A stretch of DNA of 64,000 bases from Pseudomonas oryzihabitans (GCF_006384975.1 NZ_CP021645.1:772001-836000), one strand, 5' to 3'; counted from the stretch's first letter, positions 1 through 8,329 are shown. Program-made: numbers and translations. The notes: a model not told the origin generated them from the sequence alone.

Positions 1-769
1 TGTGATCGGCGTAGACCAGGCCGGCCTTGAGGAAGGACACCTTGCCCCAGAATTCGAGACCTTCCATCTGGAAGGCATGATCCGGGATGTCCAATTCGGC
101 CAGTACCGAAGCCGGGAACAGACCCTGATACGCCAGGTTGTGGATGGTGGTCAGGCAGGGGGTGGTGGAACCCTTCCAGCGCAGATAGCCTGCAGCCAGG
201 CCGGTCTGCCAGTCGTTGAGATGCAGCAGATCCGGCACCCAACGAATGGAGGCTTCGCCCAGGGCGAAGTCGGCGGCGGCGCTGGCCAGGCGGCCGAAGC
301 GAATGTGGTTGTCGGCCCAGTCGGCGTTGTTGAGATCGCCGTAGGGATTACCCGGACGCTCGTAGAGCTCGGGGCAGATCAGGACATAGACGACCAGCCC
401 GTCTTCCAGGTTGACCCGGCCAATGTCGCAGGCCGGCATCGCGGCGCGAGCAGCTATACGACCGACCATCTGCATACGATCCTTGACCGCTGCCATGACC
501 TGGCGATAACCGGGAATCAGCACCCGGACATCATGGGAGGCAGCCAGGGCGCGGGGCAGGGCGCCAGAAACCTCGCCCAGGCCACCGGCCTTGACGAAAT
601 CGGAAATTTCCGGGGTCACAAAAAGAATGCGCTTGCGGGTTTCGACGACGGAGCTCAGCGTCAGCTGGGGCTCGTCCGTACGCTTGCGGAGAGAGCTGGA
701 TCTGGTAGTGCGGGTGGCAGTTTCAACGGGCTCCAGGGCCCCAAATTTCCCCACGACGGCGTTTGCCAT
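1..769 (-). CDS. glgA: Glycogen synthase, 5' part (runs off left edge)
   Basis: Transfers glucose from ADP-glucose to the growing alpha-1,4-glucan (GT5 family), in the cytoplasm. Only the first 256 codons are in the window. The start at 769 has a GGGAG ribosome site 7 bases upstream. After a roughly 45-residue N-terminal extension comes ILFVTPEISDFVKAGGLGEV, with the ADP-glucose-binding KxGGL motif at residues 60-64. Further on are LNDWQTGL and TIHNLAYQG, both typical of GlgA. The N-terminal extension is longer than in E. coli GlgA; no internal start looks better. The family call is firm because several conserved blocks occur in order. Confidence 0.93.
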   Translation of the reverse strand, partial: MANAVVGKFGALEPVETATRTTRSSSLRKRTDEPQLTLSSVVETRKRILFVTPEISDFVKAGGLGEVSGALPRALAASHDVRVLIPGYRQVMAAVKDRMQMVGRIAARAAMPACDIGRVNLEDGLVVYVLICPELYERPGNPYGDLNNADWADNHIRFGRLASAAADFALGEASIRWVPDLLHLNDWQTGLAAGYLRWKGSTTPCLTTIHNLAYQGLFPASVLAELDIPDHAFQMEGLEFWGKVSFLKAGLVYADH

Positions 770-1117
770 GGTGCGCTCCCAATGCAGCAAGTTCGAGACT
801 GAGGTTTACCTGATTGCTTCTTTCCTGAAGCGCGATGCTCCTGGTTCAAAAACGCCTACAGCCGAGCTGCTACAGCCTTTTTGCCGGTCACCTCTTCTGA
901 GATGTCTGGATCTGGGCGAGAACTGCTTCGCGGATTTCCAGATTGCTCTCGCACTGACTCACGGACACCGTCACAAGTTTCCCGCTCGAATGTTGCGGTC
1001 CTGCTTTGCTTTGCCAAATACATGCCCAAAGCCCATAGGTCTTCATTAGTGCGTTAAGAATTGAGGCTCCCTGCCGCCGCTTGATGCCTCCACGATTGGC
1101 GCTGATGGGCACAATAA
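770..1117. other. Intergenic region upstream of glgA, no gene seen
   Basis: This 348-base stretch lies between the glgA start and the 3' end of the mscS-like gene, both on the minus strand. It should hold the glgA promoter and leader and the mscS terminator. I see no convincing hairpin with a T-tract and no ORF with a good ribosome site and Pseudomonas-like coding pattern. Confidence 0.5.
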
Positions 1118-2239
1118 TCAGACTTCTGGTTGGCGTACGACAGGCTCTTGCCTTTCGTCGGATTTCATGGATGGTAGGCTGTCCCGCCGACCAAGCTCCG
1201 TCCGGAGCTTGGGCAGGCACAGGGGAAATTCGCGATTGATATAGGTGATCAGCCGCTCCCGCACGAAGCAGCGCAGGTCCCAGTTCTTCGAAGAGTCGCC
1301 CGAACTTACCAGGACGCGAATCTGCATGGATTCGCTGGAGGCATCGGTCACCTGGAGAACGCAGACACGGCCATCCCACAAATGGGGCACCTCGGCGCAG
1401 GCGCGTTCCAATTCAGTGCGAATGGGCGCCAGCGGCAGCGAGTAATCGACCCAGATGAACACCGAGCCGATGAGGCTCGACGAGGAGCGCGTCCAGTTCT
1501 GGAACGGGGTCTCGATGAAGTACTGCAGGGGCACCACCAGCCGCCGATCGTCCCAGATCCGCACCACCACATAGGTGCCGGTGATTTCTTCCACCCGGCC
1601 CCATTCGCCTTCGACGATGACCACGTCGTCCAGGCGGATCGGCTGGGTCACCGCGATCTGCAGACCGGCGATGAGGTTGCCCAATACCGGGCGGGCGGCG
1701 ATACCGGCGACCAGGCCGGCGACGCCAGCCGAGGCGAGCAGGCTCGCGCCCACCTGACGCACTGCGGGAAAGGTCATCAGCATCAGGGCGATACCGACCA
1801 GCAGCACCACGAAACTCAGGCTGCGCACCAGAACCCGGTTTTGCGTCTGGATTCGCCGCGCCCGCAGGTTGTCGGCCACGTCCACCGGATTGCGCAGGGC
1901 GATGGTCGCGCCCACTGCCTTGACCGCCCGCAGTCCCAGCCAGGTGAAGGCGGCGATGCTGAGCAGGCCGGTCACATGCTGTACTGCACGCAACAGGGGG
2001 AGGGCATCAGGTGCTGAATTCCACACACCCTGGAGCACCACCAGCGGCACCGCGAGGCGCGCGGGTTTTTCGATGAACTTCACCAGGTTGCGCGCCAGCA
2101 GGAAGGGATTGGCCAGGCGACGGATCGCCGCGAAGGCCACGGTTAGAGCAATGCTGGTGATGACCAGGGCGATCATCGCCGCGATCAGCGTGGTGATCCA
2201 GGGGGCGTGTAGCCAGCCCGTCCAGTCGATGTCCGTCAT
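1118..2239 (-). CDS. MscS-family mechanosensitive ion channel
   Basis: Inner-membrane channel of the MscS superfamily that relieves hypo-osmotic pressure. The 373-residue product starts at 2239, where AGGAAAA precedes the ATG; longer in-frame starts have no such site. Hydrophobic segments lie near residues 12-40, 60-110 and 135-165. They are followed by the Gly/Ala-rich pore helix (LLASAGVAGLVAGIAARPVLGNLIAG) and the beta domain (PIRLDDVVIVEGEWGRVEEI), which are the MscS hallmarks. The C-terminal domain is about 130 residues. It is longer than E. coli MscS (286 aa), so a YbdG/YnaI-like subtype is possible. Stands alone between glgA and a divergent response regulator. Confidence 0.88.
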   Translation of the reverse strand: MTDIDWTGWLHAPWITTLIAAMIALVITSIALTVAFAAIRRLANPFLLARNLVKFIEKPARLAVPLVVLQGVWNSAPDALPLLRAVQHVTGLLSIAAFTWLGLRAVKAVGATIALRNPVDVADNLRARRIQTQNRVLVRSLSFVVLLVGIALMLMTFPAVRQVGASLLASAGVAGLVAGIAARPVLGNLIAGLQIAVTQPIRLDDVVIVEGEWGRVEEITGTYVVVRIWDDRRLVVPLQYFIETPFQNWTRSSSSLIGSVFIWVDYSLPLAPIRTELERACAEVPHLWDGRVCVLQVTDASSESMQIRVLVSSGDSSKNWDLRCFVRERLITYINREFPLCLPKLRTELGRRDSLPSMKSDERQEPVVRQPEV

Positions 2240-2571
2240 GCGCTTTTCCTTTGGCTGACGGCTTCCCATGATCCTTAGAGCTGACGCGTCCGATCGCGGG
2301 AAGCCCTTCGAGATACCTGATTTCCGACTGAACCGATTGAGCACGGTTCCCACATTTCCAAACGAATCGTATGGGTCCTTTAATACCACCCCTATATAAA
2401 AAGCCTGGCTATTGGACCTGCCGAATTTTCGCAAGCTGATGGGTCGAAATGTCGCAATGCCGGTCCAATTCGCGATGGAACTGCGCAGCAGGCGTGGGAT
2501 AGGAGTAGAATTCGCGCCCCAATGAGACACGTCCAGTCAGATGGCGGACCTGCGGAGATCGAGACGGATTT
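2240..2571. promoter_or_regulatory. Divergent intergenic region between mscS-like and response-regulator genes
   Basis: These 332 bases must contain the promoters of the mscS-like gene (minus) and the receiver gene (plus). Base composition is locally AT-rich near 2360-2400. It carries one of three copies of the motif TAATACCACCCCTATA (2381-2396). No ORF with a ribosome site was seen. Confidence 0.5.
2381..2396 (+). repeat. 16-bp repeated motif TAATACCACCCCTATA, copy 1
   Basis: Identical to the copy at 10604-10619 and differing at one base from the copy at 11596-11611. Located about 140 bp upstream of the mscS-like start and 176 bp upstream of the response-regulator gene. Could be a transcription-factor site; function unknown. 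Confidence 0.45.
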
Positions 2572-2943
2572 ATGAAACCAGTGGTAGTGGTTGTCGAAGA
2601 CGAGAACATGTTGCTCGGGCTGATGGAAGAAGTGCTCGAAGGTGAAGGCTTTCAGGTGCGGACCTTCGGTACCGCGGATCTGGCCTGGGAATTCCTGTCG
2701 ACCGCGCGCCCCACGCCGAACCTGCTGATCACTGACGTGCGCATGCCGGGTGTCATCGATGGTCTCGAACTGGCTCGTCGCGTCAAGCAGCACCTGCCGG
2801 GGCTGCCCATCATCGTCTCCTCGGGCTATTTCGAAGAGTTGCAGCCCGAACGGGCGCCGGATATCTACTATCTGCCCAAGCCCTGGCGCTTCGATGACCT
2901 GCTGGCCGGTTGCTACCGCTTCCTCAATCAGCGCAAAGCCTGA
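2572..2943 (+). CDS. Stand-alone response regulator receiver protein
   Basis: A 123-residue CheY-like receiver domain with no output domain. Acidic residues E9, D10 and E11 sit at the Mg site, D55 (LLITDVRMPG) is the phospho-acceptor, S83-S84 is the conserved Ser/Thr position and K103 (YLPKPW) the conserved lysine followed by Pro. So the phosphorylation chemistry looks intact. No histidine kinase is adjacent, so its partner must be encoded elsewhere. It probably acts by protein-protein interaction or as a phosphate shuttle. Confidence 0.9.
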   Translation: MKPVVVVVEDENMLLGLMEEVLEGEGFQVRTFGTADLAWEFLSTARPTPNLLITDVRMPGVIDGLELARRVKQHLPGLPIIVSSGYFEELQPERAPDIYYLPKPWRFDDLLAGCYRFLNQRKA

Positions 2944-2956
2944 TTCCTGCTTTTTG

Positions 2957-2976
2957 GCGGCCCATTAGCGGGCCGC
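2957..2976 (+). terminator. Hairpin after the response-regulator gene
   Basis: Perfect 7-bp stem (GCGGCCC/GGGCCGC, 2957-2963 with 2970-2976) and a 6-base loop, 13 bases after the stop codon. The downstream tract (GCCCTCTTT) is only weakly T-rich, so termination may be partial or Rho-assisted. Confidence 0.5.
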
Positions 2977-3093
2977 GCCCTCTTTGAATCTCCAACCGCG
3001 ATCCTCCGTGTTCCTTCTACGGACGCCCTCCGCCGTGCCTAAGCTGATTCCATTTCGTTATTTAATCTTCGGTACTTAGATCCTTTAGTGTGG

Positions 3094-3158
3094 CCTTCAG
3101 TGGACGTCGCTTCGACGTTACCGAAGGCGCAGGTGGCGCCTTCACCTACAAGGAAGGC
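3094..3158 (+). promoter_or_regulatory. tauA leader with mutually exclusive hairpins covering the ribosome site
   Basis: Four alternating CCTTC/GAAGG elements precede tauA. Hairpin 1 pairs CCTTC (3094-3098) with GAAGG (3123-3127) around a perfect ACGTCG/CGACGT stem (3104-3109 with 3113-3118). Hairpin 2 pairs GAAGGCGC (3123-3130) with GCGCCTTC (3136-3143). Hairpin 3 pairs GCCTTC (3138-3143) with GAAGGC (3153-3158), which overlaps the AAGGAAGG ribosome site at 3150-3157. Hairpins 1 and 3 are compatible and would hide the site; hairpin 2 excludes both and would free it. The pairings are visible in the sequence; a switch function is inference. Confidence 0.45.
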
Positions 3159-3162
3159 CTGC

Positions 3163-4149
3163 ATGAGTTCTCTGATCAAGTCCCTAGTATTGGCTATCGG
3201 CGCGGTGGCATTCGCTGGTCAGGCGTTCGCCGCCGACCTGGTGATCGGCTACCAGACCGGTGTCGATCCGTCCAAGGTCGCCCAGGCCGACGGCCTCTAC
3301 GAAAAGGCCATTGGCCAGAAGATCGATTGGCGCCGCTTCAACAGTGGTCCCGAGGTCGTTGCGGCCTTGGCGTCGGGCGATGTCCAGATCGGCAACCTCG
3401 GCTCCAGCCCCTTGGCCGCCGCTACCTCGCGCAAGTTGCCACTGGTGACGTTCATCGTCTCGGCGCAGATCGACTCCGCCGAAGCGCTGGTGGTGCGTAA
3501 CGGCAGCGGTATCGACAAGCCCGAGCAATTGGTGGGCAAGACCATCGCCACGCCTTTCGTTTCCACCTCGCACTACAGCCTGCTGGGTGCGCTCAAGCAC
3601 TGGGGCGTCGATCCAACCAAGGTCAAGATCGTCAATCTCAATCCCACCGAAATCGCGGCCGCCTGGCGCCGGGGCGACATCGATGGCGCCTTCGTCTGGT
3701 CGCCGGCCCTGGGTGAGATCAAGAAGAACGGCAAGGTACTGGCCGATGCCGCCCAGGTGGGCGCCTGGGGCGCGCCGACCTTCGAAGTCTGGGTCGCGCG
3801 CAAGGATTTCGCCGAGAAGCATCCCGAGATCGTCAGCCAGTTCGCCAAGGTCACCCTGGATGCCTTCGCCGACTACCAGGCCCATGGCAAGGAGTGGGGG
3901 CCCGATTCGGAACAGGCGAAGAAGATCGCCCGCCTCACCGGTGCGGACGCCGCCGACATCCCCGAACTGCTGGCCGGCTCGCGCTATCCGGATGCCCAGG
4001 CCCAGCTCGGCCCGGACCTGCTCGGCGGTGGCACCGCCAAGGCGATTGCCCGCACCGCCGAATTCCTCAAGGAACAGAAACGCATTCCCACGGTGCCCGC
4101 TGACTACTCGCCCTATGTAAGCGCCGAGTACGTCCGCAAGGCCCAGTGA
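3163..4149 (+). CDS. tauA: Taurine ABC transporter, periplasmic binding protein
   Basis: Binds taurine in the periplasm and delivers it to TauBC during sulfate starvation. The 328-residue product starts at 3163 behind AAGGAAGG; an upstream in-frame GTG at 3088 would add 25 residues ahead of the signal peptide and is rejected. The signal peptide is residues 1-23 (cleavage AFA/AD). The mature start LVIGYQTGVDPSKVAQADGL and the segment RFNSGPEVVAALASGDVQIG are typical of the TauA/SsuA family. First gene of tauABCD; its leader has a possible RNA switch and a strong terminator follows it. Confidence 0.93.
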   Translation: MSSLIKSLVLAIGAVAFAGQAFAADLVIGYQTGVDPSKVAQADGLYEKAIGQKIDWRRFNSGPEVVAALASGDVQIGNLGSSPLAAATSRKLPLVTFIVSAQIDSAEALVVRNGSGIDKPEQLVGKTIATPFVSTSHYSLLGALKHWGVDPTKVKIVNLNPTEIAAAWRRGDIDGAFVWSPALGEIKKNGKVLADAAQVGAWGAPTFEVWVARKDFAEKHPEIVSQFAKVTLDAFADYQAHGKEWGPDSEQAKKIARLTGADAADIPELLAGSRYPDAQAQLGPDLLGGGTAKAIARTAEFLKEQKRIPTVPADYSPYVSAEYVRKAQ

Positions 4150-4174
4150 TTCCGAGTTCTTCACGCCACGACTC

Positions 4175-4199
4175 GCCCCTCTTCGGAGGGGCTTTTTTT
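4175..4199 (+). terminator. Rho-independent terminator between tauA and tauB
   Basis: Perfect 7-bp stem (GCCCCTC/GAGGGGC, 4175-4181 with 4186-4192) closed by a UUCG tetraloop and followed directly by seven T (4193-4199). It sits inside the operon, between tauA and the tauB ribosome site, so it should reduce transcription of tauBCD relative to the binding protein. Confidence 0.85.
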
Positions 4200-4220
4200 C
4201 CCTCCCGACAGGAGCCGATC

Positions 4221-5009
4221 ATGAGTCGACTTAGCCTGGAACAGGCCAGTCTCGGTTTTGCCCGCCGTGGCCGTATCCAGCCGATACTGCAGAATCTCGA
4301 TCTCGCGGTGGAGAAGGGCGCCGCGGTGGTGGTGCTGGGGCCTTCCGGCTGCGGCAAGTCCAGCCTGCTCAATGTGCTGGCGGGTTTCCAGCCGCTCGAC
4401 GGCGGACGGGTACACCTCGACGGTCGCACCCTGGAAGGGCCCGGTGGTGAGCGCGGCGTGGTATTCCAGGATGACGCCCTGATGCCCTGGCTCAATGCCC
4501 TGGACAATGTCGCGCTCGGCCTGCGCCTGCGTGGATTGCCGCGTAGCGAGCGTGAGCGCCGGGCGCAGGAGATGCTGGAACTGGTGGGCCTGGCCCAGCA
4601 CGGTGAGCACGCCATTGGCGAGTTGTCCGGTGGCCAGCGTCAGCGCCTGGGGTTGGCGCGAGCCTTGGCGGTGGATCCGGATTTCCTGCTGCTCGACGAA
4701 CCCTTCGGCGCCCTCGATGCCCTGACCCGGGAGCGCATGCAGCTCCTGCTGCTGGAGGTATGGAAGCGCACGGGCAAGGGCCTGTTCCTCATCACCCACA
4801 GCGTCGACGAAGCCCTGTTCCTGGCCACCGATCTGCTGGTGTTGGACGGTCCTCCAGCGCGCATCGTGCGGCGGCTCGAGGTTCCGTTCGCCCGTCGCTA
4901 TCTGGCGGGCGACTCCGTCCGCGCGATCAAGGCCGATCCCCGTTTCGCCGAGCTGCGCCAAGAGCTGCTCGACCTCTTTCTGCAGGAGACGCCCGACCAT
5001 GTCCTCTGA
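4221..5009 (+). CDS. tauB: Taurine ABC transporter, ATP-binding subunit
   Basis: Hydrolyses ATP to drive taurine import through TauC. The 262-residue length matches the family (E. coli TauB 255). Start 4221 follows ACAGGAGCCGATC. The Walker A motif GPSGCGKSS is near residues 40-48, the Q-loop in VVFQDDALMPWLNALDNV, the ABC signature LSGGQRQRLGLARAL, and Walker B LLLDEPFGALD followed by the switch His in LITHSVDEAL. It overlaps tauC by 11 bases, consistent with translational coupling. Confidence 0.93.
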   Translation: MSRLSLEQASLGFARRGRIQPILQNLDLAVEKGAAVVVLGPSGCGKSSLLNVLAGFQPLDGGRVHLDGRTLEGPGGERGVVFQDDALMPWLNALDNVALGLRLRGLPRSERERRAQEMLELVGLAQHGEHAIGELSGGQRQRLGLARALAVDPDFLLLDEPFGALDALTRERMQLLLLEVWKRTGKGLFLITHSVDEALFLATDLLVLDGPPARIVRRLEVPFARRYLAGDSVRAIKADPRFAELRQELLDLFLQETPDHVL

Positions 5010-5814
5010 AACCCTTGCCACCCCAGTTCGCGAAGCCCGTGAAAGACGGGTGCTGCGCCTGGATCGCCGCCGCGTCGCCGCCCTGGGTACCTTGACCGGC
5101 GTGGTAACGCTCTGGTGGACCGCGACTCACCTGGGCTGGGTCGACACCCTGTTCCTGCCATCACCCGAGCAGTTACTGGTCGCCCTGCAGGGCCTCCTCG
5201 CGGACGGTTACCTGGATGCCAGTCTCTGGCAGCACCTGAGCACCAGCCTGTTGCGGGTGCTCGCGGCCTTGCTGGCGGCGTTGCTCACCGCGGTCCCCTT
5301 GGGCATCGCCATGGGGCTCAACCCCACGCTGAACGCCGCCCTGGACCCTCTGGTGGAGTTCTATCGACCGATCCCACCGTTGGCGTACCTGCCGCTGATG
5401 GTGATCTGGTTCGGCATCGGTGAGCTGTCCAAGGTGCTGCTGATCTATCTGGCGCTGTTCGCGCCGCTGTTGATCGCCACTGTGGGCGGCGTACGCCGTG
5501 TCGATCGCGCGCGGGTCCAGGCGGTACGTTGCCTGGGCGCGTCGAAGGTGCAGGTGGTGCGCCACGTCATCCTGCCCAGCGCCTTGCCCGACATCCTCAC
5601 CGGCCTGCGCATCGCCCTAGGCGTGGGCTGGTCGACGCTGGTGGCGGCCGAGCTGATCGCCGCCAATCGAGGCCTGGGCTTCATGGTGCAATCGGCGGCC
5701 CAGTTCATGGCCACCGATGTGGTGGTGGTGGGCATCCTGCTGATCGCCAGCATCGCCCTGTCCATCGAACTCGGCCTGCGCGCCCTGCAGCGGCGCTATG
5801 CCGGCTGGAATTGA
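4999..5814 (+). CDS. tauC: Taurine ABC transporter, permease
   Basis: Inner-membrane channel subunit, 271 residues, with about six hydrophobic helices. The BPD-type EAA loop is visible as VQAVRCLGASKVQVVRHVILPSALP, the contact site for TauB. The N-terminus (about 30 residues) is polar and cytoplasmic. It overlaps the end of tauB and is followed 12 bases later by tauD, so the four genes form one unit. Confidence 0.93.
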   Translation: MSSETLATPVREARERRVLRLDRRRVAALGTLTGVVTLWWTATHLGWVDTLFLPSPEQLLVALQGLLADGYLDASLWQHLSTSLLRVLAALLAALLTAVPLGIAMGLNPTLNAALDPLVEFYRPIPPLAYLPLMVIWFGIGELSKVLLIYLALFAPLLIATVGGVRRVDRARVQAVRCLGASKVQVVRHVILPSALPDILTGLRIALGVGWSTLVAAELIAANRGLGFMVQSAAQFMATDVVVVGILLIASIALSIELGLRALQRRYAGWN

Positions 5815-5826
5815 AGGAGCCTCGGG

Positions 5827-6678
5827 ATGACCATTACCTTCGAACGTCTGAGCCCCGCGCTAGGTGCCCGGGTCCATGGCCTGGATCTGCGTGAACCCTT
5901 GGATGCCAGCCGCCAGGCCGCCTTGCACCAGGGGCTGCTGGAGCACCAGGTCCTCTTCTTGCGCGACCAGTTGCTCACGCCACGTCAGCAGCGTGATGTG
6001 GCAGCGCGGTTCGGTGACCTGCACATCCACCCCATCTATCCCAAACATCCCGCACAGGCGGAGATCCTGGTGCTGGACACCGAACTCAACGACCTGCGGG
6101 ATAACGCGCTCTGGCACACCGATGTCACCTTCATCCAGACGCCGCCGCTGGGTTCGCTGCTCAGCGCGCGTCAGGTGCCCGCTTATGGCGGTGACACCCT
6201 CTGGGCGAGTAATTCGGCGGCCTACGCGGCGCTGTCCGCACCGTTGCGCGAACTGCTCGACGGCCTGACGGCCTGGCACGACCTGAGCAAATCCTTTCCG
6301 CTCGAACGCTTCGGGCACACCGCGGAAGGGCTGGAGCGTTTCAATGCGGCGCGGGCAGCCAATCCACCGGTGCGCCATCCGGTGGTGCGGGTACACCCGG
6401 AAACCGGGGTGAAGGGCCTGTTCGTCAGCGCGGGCTTCACCACGCGTATCGTCGAGCTGGAAGAGGCCGAGAGCGACGCCTTGTTGCAGCTGCTGTTCGC
6501 CCATGCCGCGCGGCCGGAGTTCCAGGTGCGCTGGCAGTGGCAGGCCGGGGATCTGGCCTTCTGGGACAACCGCATCACCCAGCACTACGCCTGTGACGAC
6601 TATCGACCCCAGCGCCGGATCATGCATCGGGCGACCATCCTCGGCGATCGACCACGCGGACCCCGCGAAGCGGTTTGA
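5827..6678 (+). CDS. tauD: Taurine dioxygenase (2-oxoglutarate/Fe(II)-dependent)
   Basis: Hydroxylates taurine at C1 so that it breaks into aminoacetaldehyde and sulfite, using 2-oxoglutarate and O2. At 283 residues it equals E. coli TauD in length. The iron ligands are H97 and D99 (LWHTDVTF) and H253 ([10 protein letters not shown]); R268 ([10 protein letters not shown]) is the 2-oxoglutarate-binding Arg 15 residues later, the spacing known for TauD. Ribosome site GGAG lies 7 bases before the ATG. Last gene of the tau operon. Confidence 0.94.
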   Translation: MTITFERLSPALGARVHGLDLREPLDASRQAALHQGLLEHQVLFLRDQLLTPRQQRDVAARFGDLHIHPIYPKHPAQAEILVLDTELNDLRDNALWHTDVTFIQTPPLGSLLSARQVPAYGGDTLWASNSAAYAALSAPLRELLDGLTAWHDLSKSFPLERFGHTAEGLERFNAARAANPPVRHPVVRVHPETGVKGLFVSAGFTTRIVELEEAESDALLQLLFAHAARPEFQVRWQWQAGDLAFWDNRITQHYACDDYRPQRRIMHRATILGDRPRGPREAV

Positions 6679-6703
6679 CCGGCTGCGTGGCGGGGGCGAT
6701 GTG

Positions 6704-6841
6704 TCAGGAGTCGCTGAGAACGTCGACCAGGCCCAGGACGAAGAACAGTACGATGCAGACTACCGCGACCACGACCGGGATGAAGCGTGGGTCCTTGATC
6801 GCCTTCCACATGACCTGACGATTGCTGCGGGACTTTTCCAT
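6704..6841 (-). CDS. Small single-pass membrane protein (45 aa), unknown function
   Basis: A 45-codon gene with a GGAG site 8 bases before its ATG at 6841. The first 22 residues are basic and polar (five Lys/Arg), followed by a strongly hydrophobic helix of about 20 residues (FIPVVVAVVCIVLFFVLGLV) and a short acidic tail (DVLSDS). This is the arrangement of a one-helix inner-membrane protein with the N-terminus inside. It sits convergent to tauD and downstream of the SfnB-like gene, separated from it by about 100 bases. I do not recognise the family. Confidence 0.65.
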   Translation of the reverse strand: MEKSRSNRQVMWKAIKDPRFIPVVVAVVCIVLFFVLGLVDVLSDS

Positions 6842-6944
6842 GGTGCTGCTCCAAGAAGTAAGTCCCGATGTTAATGCATCGCCGGGCAGGGCGAATAGCG
6901 GCTCACGGCGTCTATCTCGAGGCGCCCGAGGGTTGCTCGGGCAG

Positions 6945-8168
6945 CTAGGCCACGCCAATTTTCCACTGTGGCGGCGGTGGGGTGCCGTTGACCGCGTAGT
7001 CGCCGACGATGCGATCCTTGTAGATGCGCGGGTTGTGCGAGGCGAGGGTGCGGGCGTTGCGCCAGAAGCGATCCAGCCCCTGGGGCCTGAGGGTCGCCGA
7101 AGCGCCCAGGGCGTCGAACAGGCGACCGGAGGCGTCGATGATCAGATCGGTGACCACGTTCAGCGACTGGCAAACCTCCAGCTCAGCCAGCTCCACCGCG
7201 CGATCTTCCGCCGCCTGGTCATCCGCGTGCCTGAGGTTGTACACCCGTTGCAGCGCCTCGGCATTCTTCAGCGTGATCACCCCGGCGCAATAGGCGGCGC
7301 TACGCACCTGGCCCACTACGGCCAGCACCTGCGGGTCCTGACTGACGCGGTCGGCATTGCCAATGGTGAAGGTGCGGGTACGCGCCGCCACGGCGGCTGC
7401 CACCTCGCTGCTCATGGCGCGTCCCATGCCGGCGAGGTTGGCCAGGTGGAAGACCTGGAAGAAACCCGGCGAATAGCGGAAGCGCTCGCCCACCGCCACC
7501 ACGTCCGCCGGCGTTACCCGCACGTTGGTGAAGGTCGCGGTCCCGCTGGCGGTAAGGGTCTGGCCGAAACCGTTCCAGTCATCCACCACCTCCACACCCG
7601 GCGCGTCACGGCGAACCGTGGCCATCACCCGGTTACCGGCTTCGTCGGTGGCGCCCACGTCGATCCAGTCGGCGTAGAGCGAGCCCGTGGTGTAGAACTT
7701 GGTGCCCGAGAGCAGTAGTTGGTCGCCGTCGCGGCGTAGGCGGGTACTGAATTCGGCGCGGCGGGCATCGCCGACTTCGCTGGAAGCCGGCCCTATGGTC
7801 TCGCCAGCGGCGATACGGGCGAACCAGCGCGTACGGCGATCCTGGTCGTCGCTGTTCAGCAGGCCCTCGACGAAGCCCATGTGGCCGCGCACCGCTTGCA
7901 CGAGGTTGGAATCGGCTTCGCCCAGCTCGATGAGCAGGGCGAACAGCTCCGGCAACGTCACCCCCGCGCCGCCCTGTTCGACGGGCAGGCGCAGGGCAGT
8001 GAACCCCGCAGCCTTGAGCCAACCCAGTTCTTCGACGGGTAGGCGCCGCTGCACCTCGCGCTCGATGGCCCCCTCCCGAATGCGTTCGAACAGGGGCTGG
8101 AAACGTGCCGAGAGTTCGGCGTGGCGAGTGGATGGGCCGGCGCCCCAGCCTGAGGATATGACGGTCAT
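6945..8168 (-). CDS. Acyl-CoA dehydrogenase-fold flavoprotein, SfnB/DszC-like monooxygenase
   Basis: A 407-residue flavoprotein with the acyl-CoA dehydrogenase fold. The N-terminal helical domain (about 20-130) is followed by a beta domain with GPASSEVGD and GTKFYTTGSLYADWIDV, and a C-terminal helical domain. The family includes SfnB and DszC, which use reduced flavin and O2 on organosulfur compounds rather than oxidising acyl-CoA. The start at 8168 follows AAGGAA. The position beside AtsK- and Tau-type genes supports a sulfur-scavenging role; the exact substrate (dialkyl sulfone, sulfonate or thiophene type) cannot be read from sequence. Confidence 0.8.
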   Translation of the reverse strand: MTVISSGWGAGPSTRHAELSARFQPLFERIREGAIEREVQRRLPVEELGWLKAAGFTALRLPVEQGGAGVTLPELFALLIELGEADSNLVQAVRGHMGFVEGLLNSDDQDRRTRWFARIAAGETIGPASSEVGDARRAEFSTRLRRDGDQLLLSGTKFYTTGSLYADWIDVGATDEAGNRVMATVRRDAPGVEVVDDWNGFGQTLTASGTATFTNVRVTPADVVAVGERFRYSPGFFQVFHLANLAGMGRAMSSEVAAAVAARTRTFTIGNADRVSQDPQVLAVVGQVRSAAYCAGVITLKNAEALQRVYNLRHADDQAAEDRAVELAELEVCQSLNVVTDLIIDASGRLFDALGASATLRPQGLDRFWRNARTLASHNPRIYKDRIVGDYAVNGTPPPPQWKIGVA

Positions 8169-8193
8169 GCGCAGCAGATTCCTTCTGGAAGAT

Positions 8194-8307
8194 TCAAAGC
8201 TCGTGGACGATGCCGAGGCGCCGCATTTCGGTGTGGGCAGCGCCAGTAGTGCCGATTAGGGTGATGGCCGCGACGAGGCCGCGGCCCAGGGTGCGAAGAC
8301 GCTTCAT
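8194..8307 (-). pseudogene. Relic of a periplasmic binding protein (signal peptide only), or a 37-aa secreted peptide
   Basis: A 37-codon ORF starts at 8307 behind a strong AAGGAG site. Residues 1-23 form a clear signal peptide (MKRLRTLGRGLVAAITLIGT, then TGA), after which only 14 residues follow before TGA. In Pseudomonas sulfur operons this slot, 22 bases after an AtsK-type gene and 25 bases before an SfnB-like gene, often holds a full sulfonate-binding protein. The simplest reading is a gene truncated by deletion. A genuine small secreted peptide cannot be excluded. Confidence 0.45.
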
Positions 8308-8329
8308 GAATGGCTCCTTGCGTATCGGG

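Noticed and set aside
3088..3162. Longer tauA start at GTG 3088
   Set aside because: It would place 25 polar residues before a standard signal peptide, and the ATG at 3163 has a strong ribosome site.
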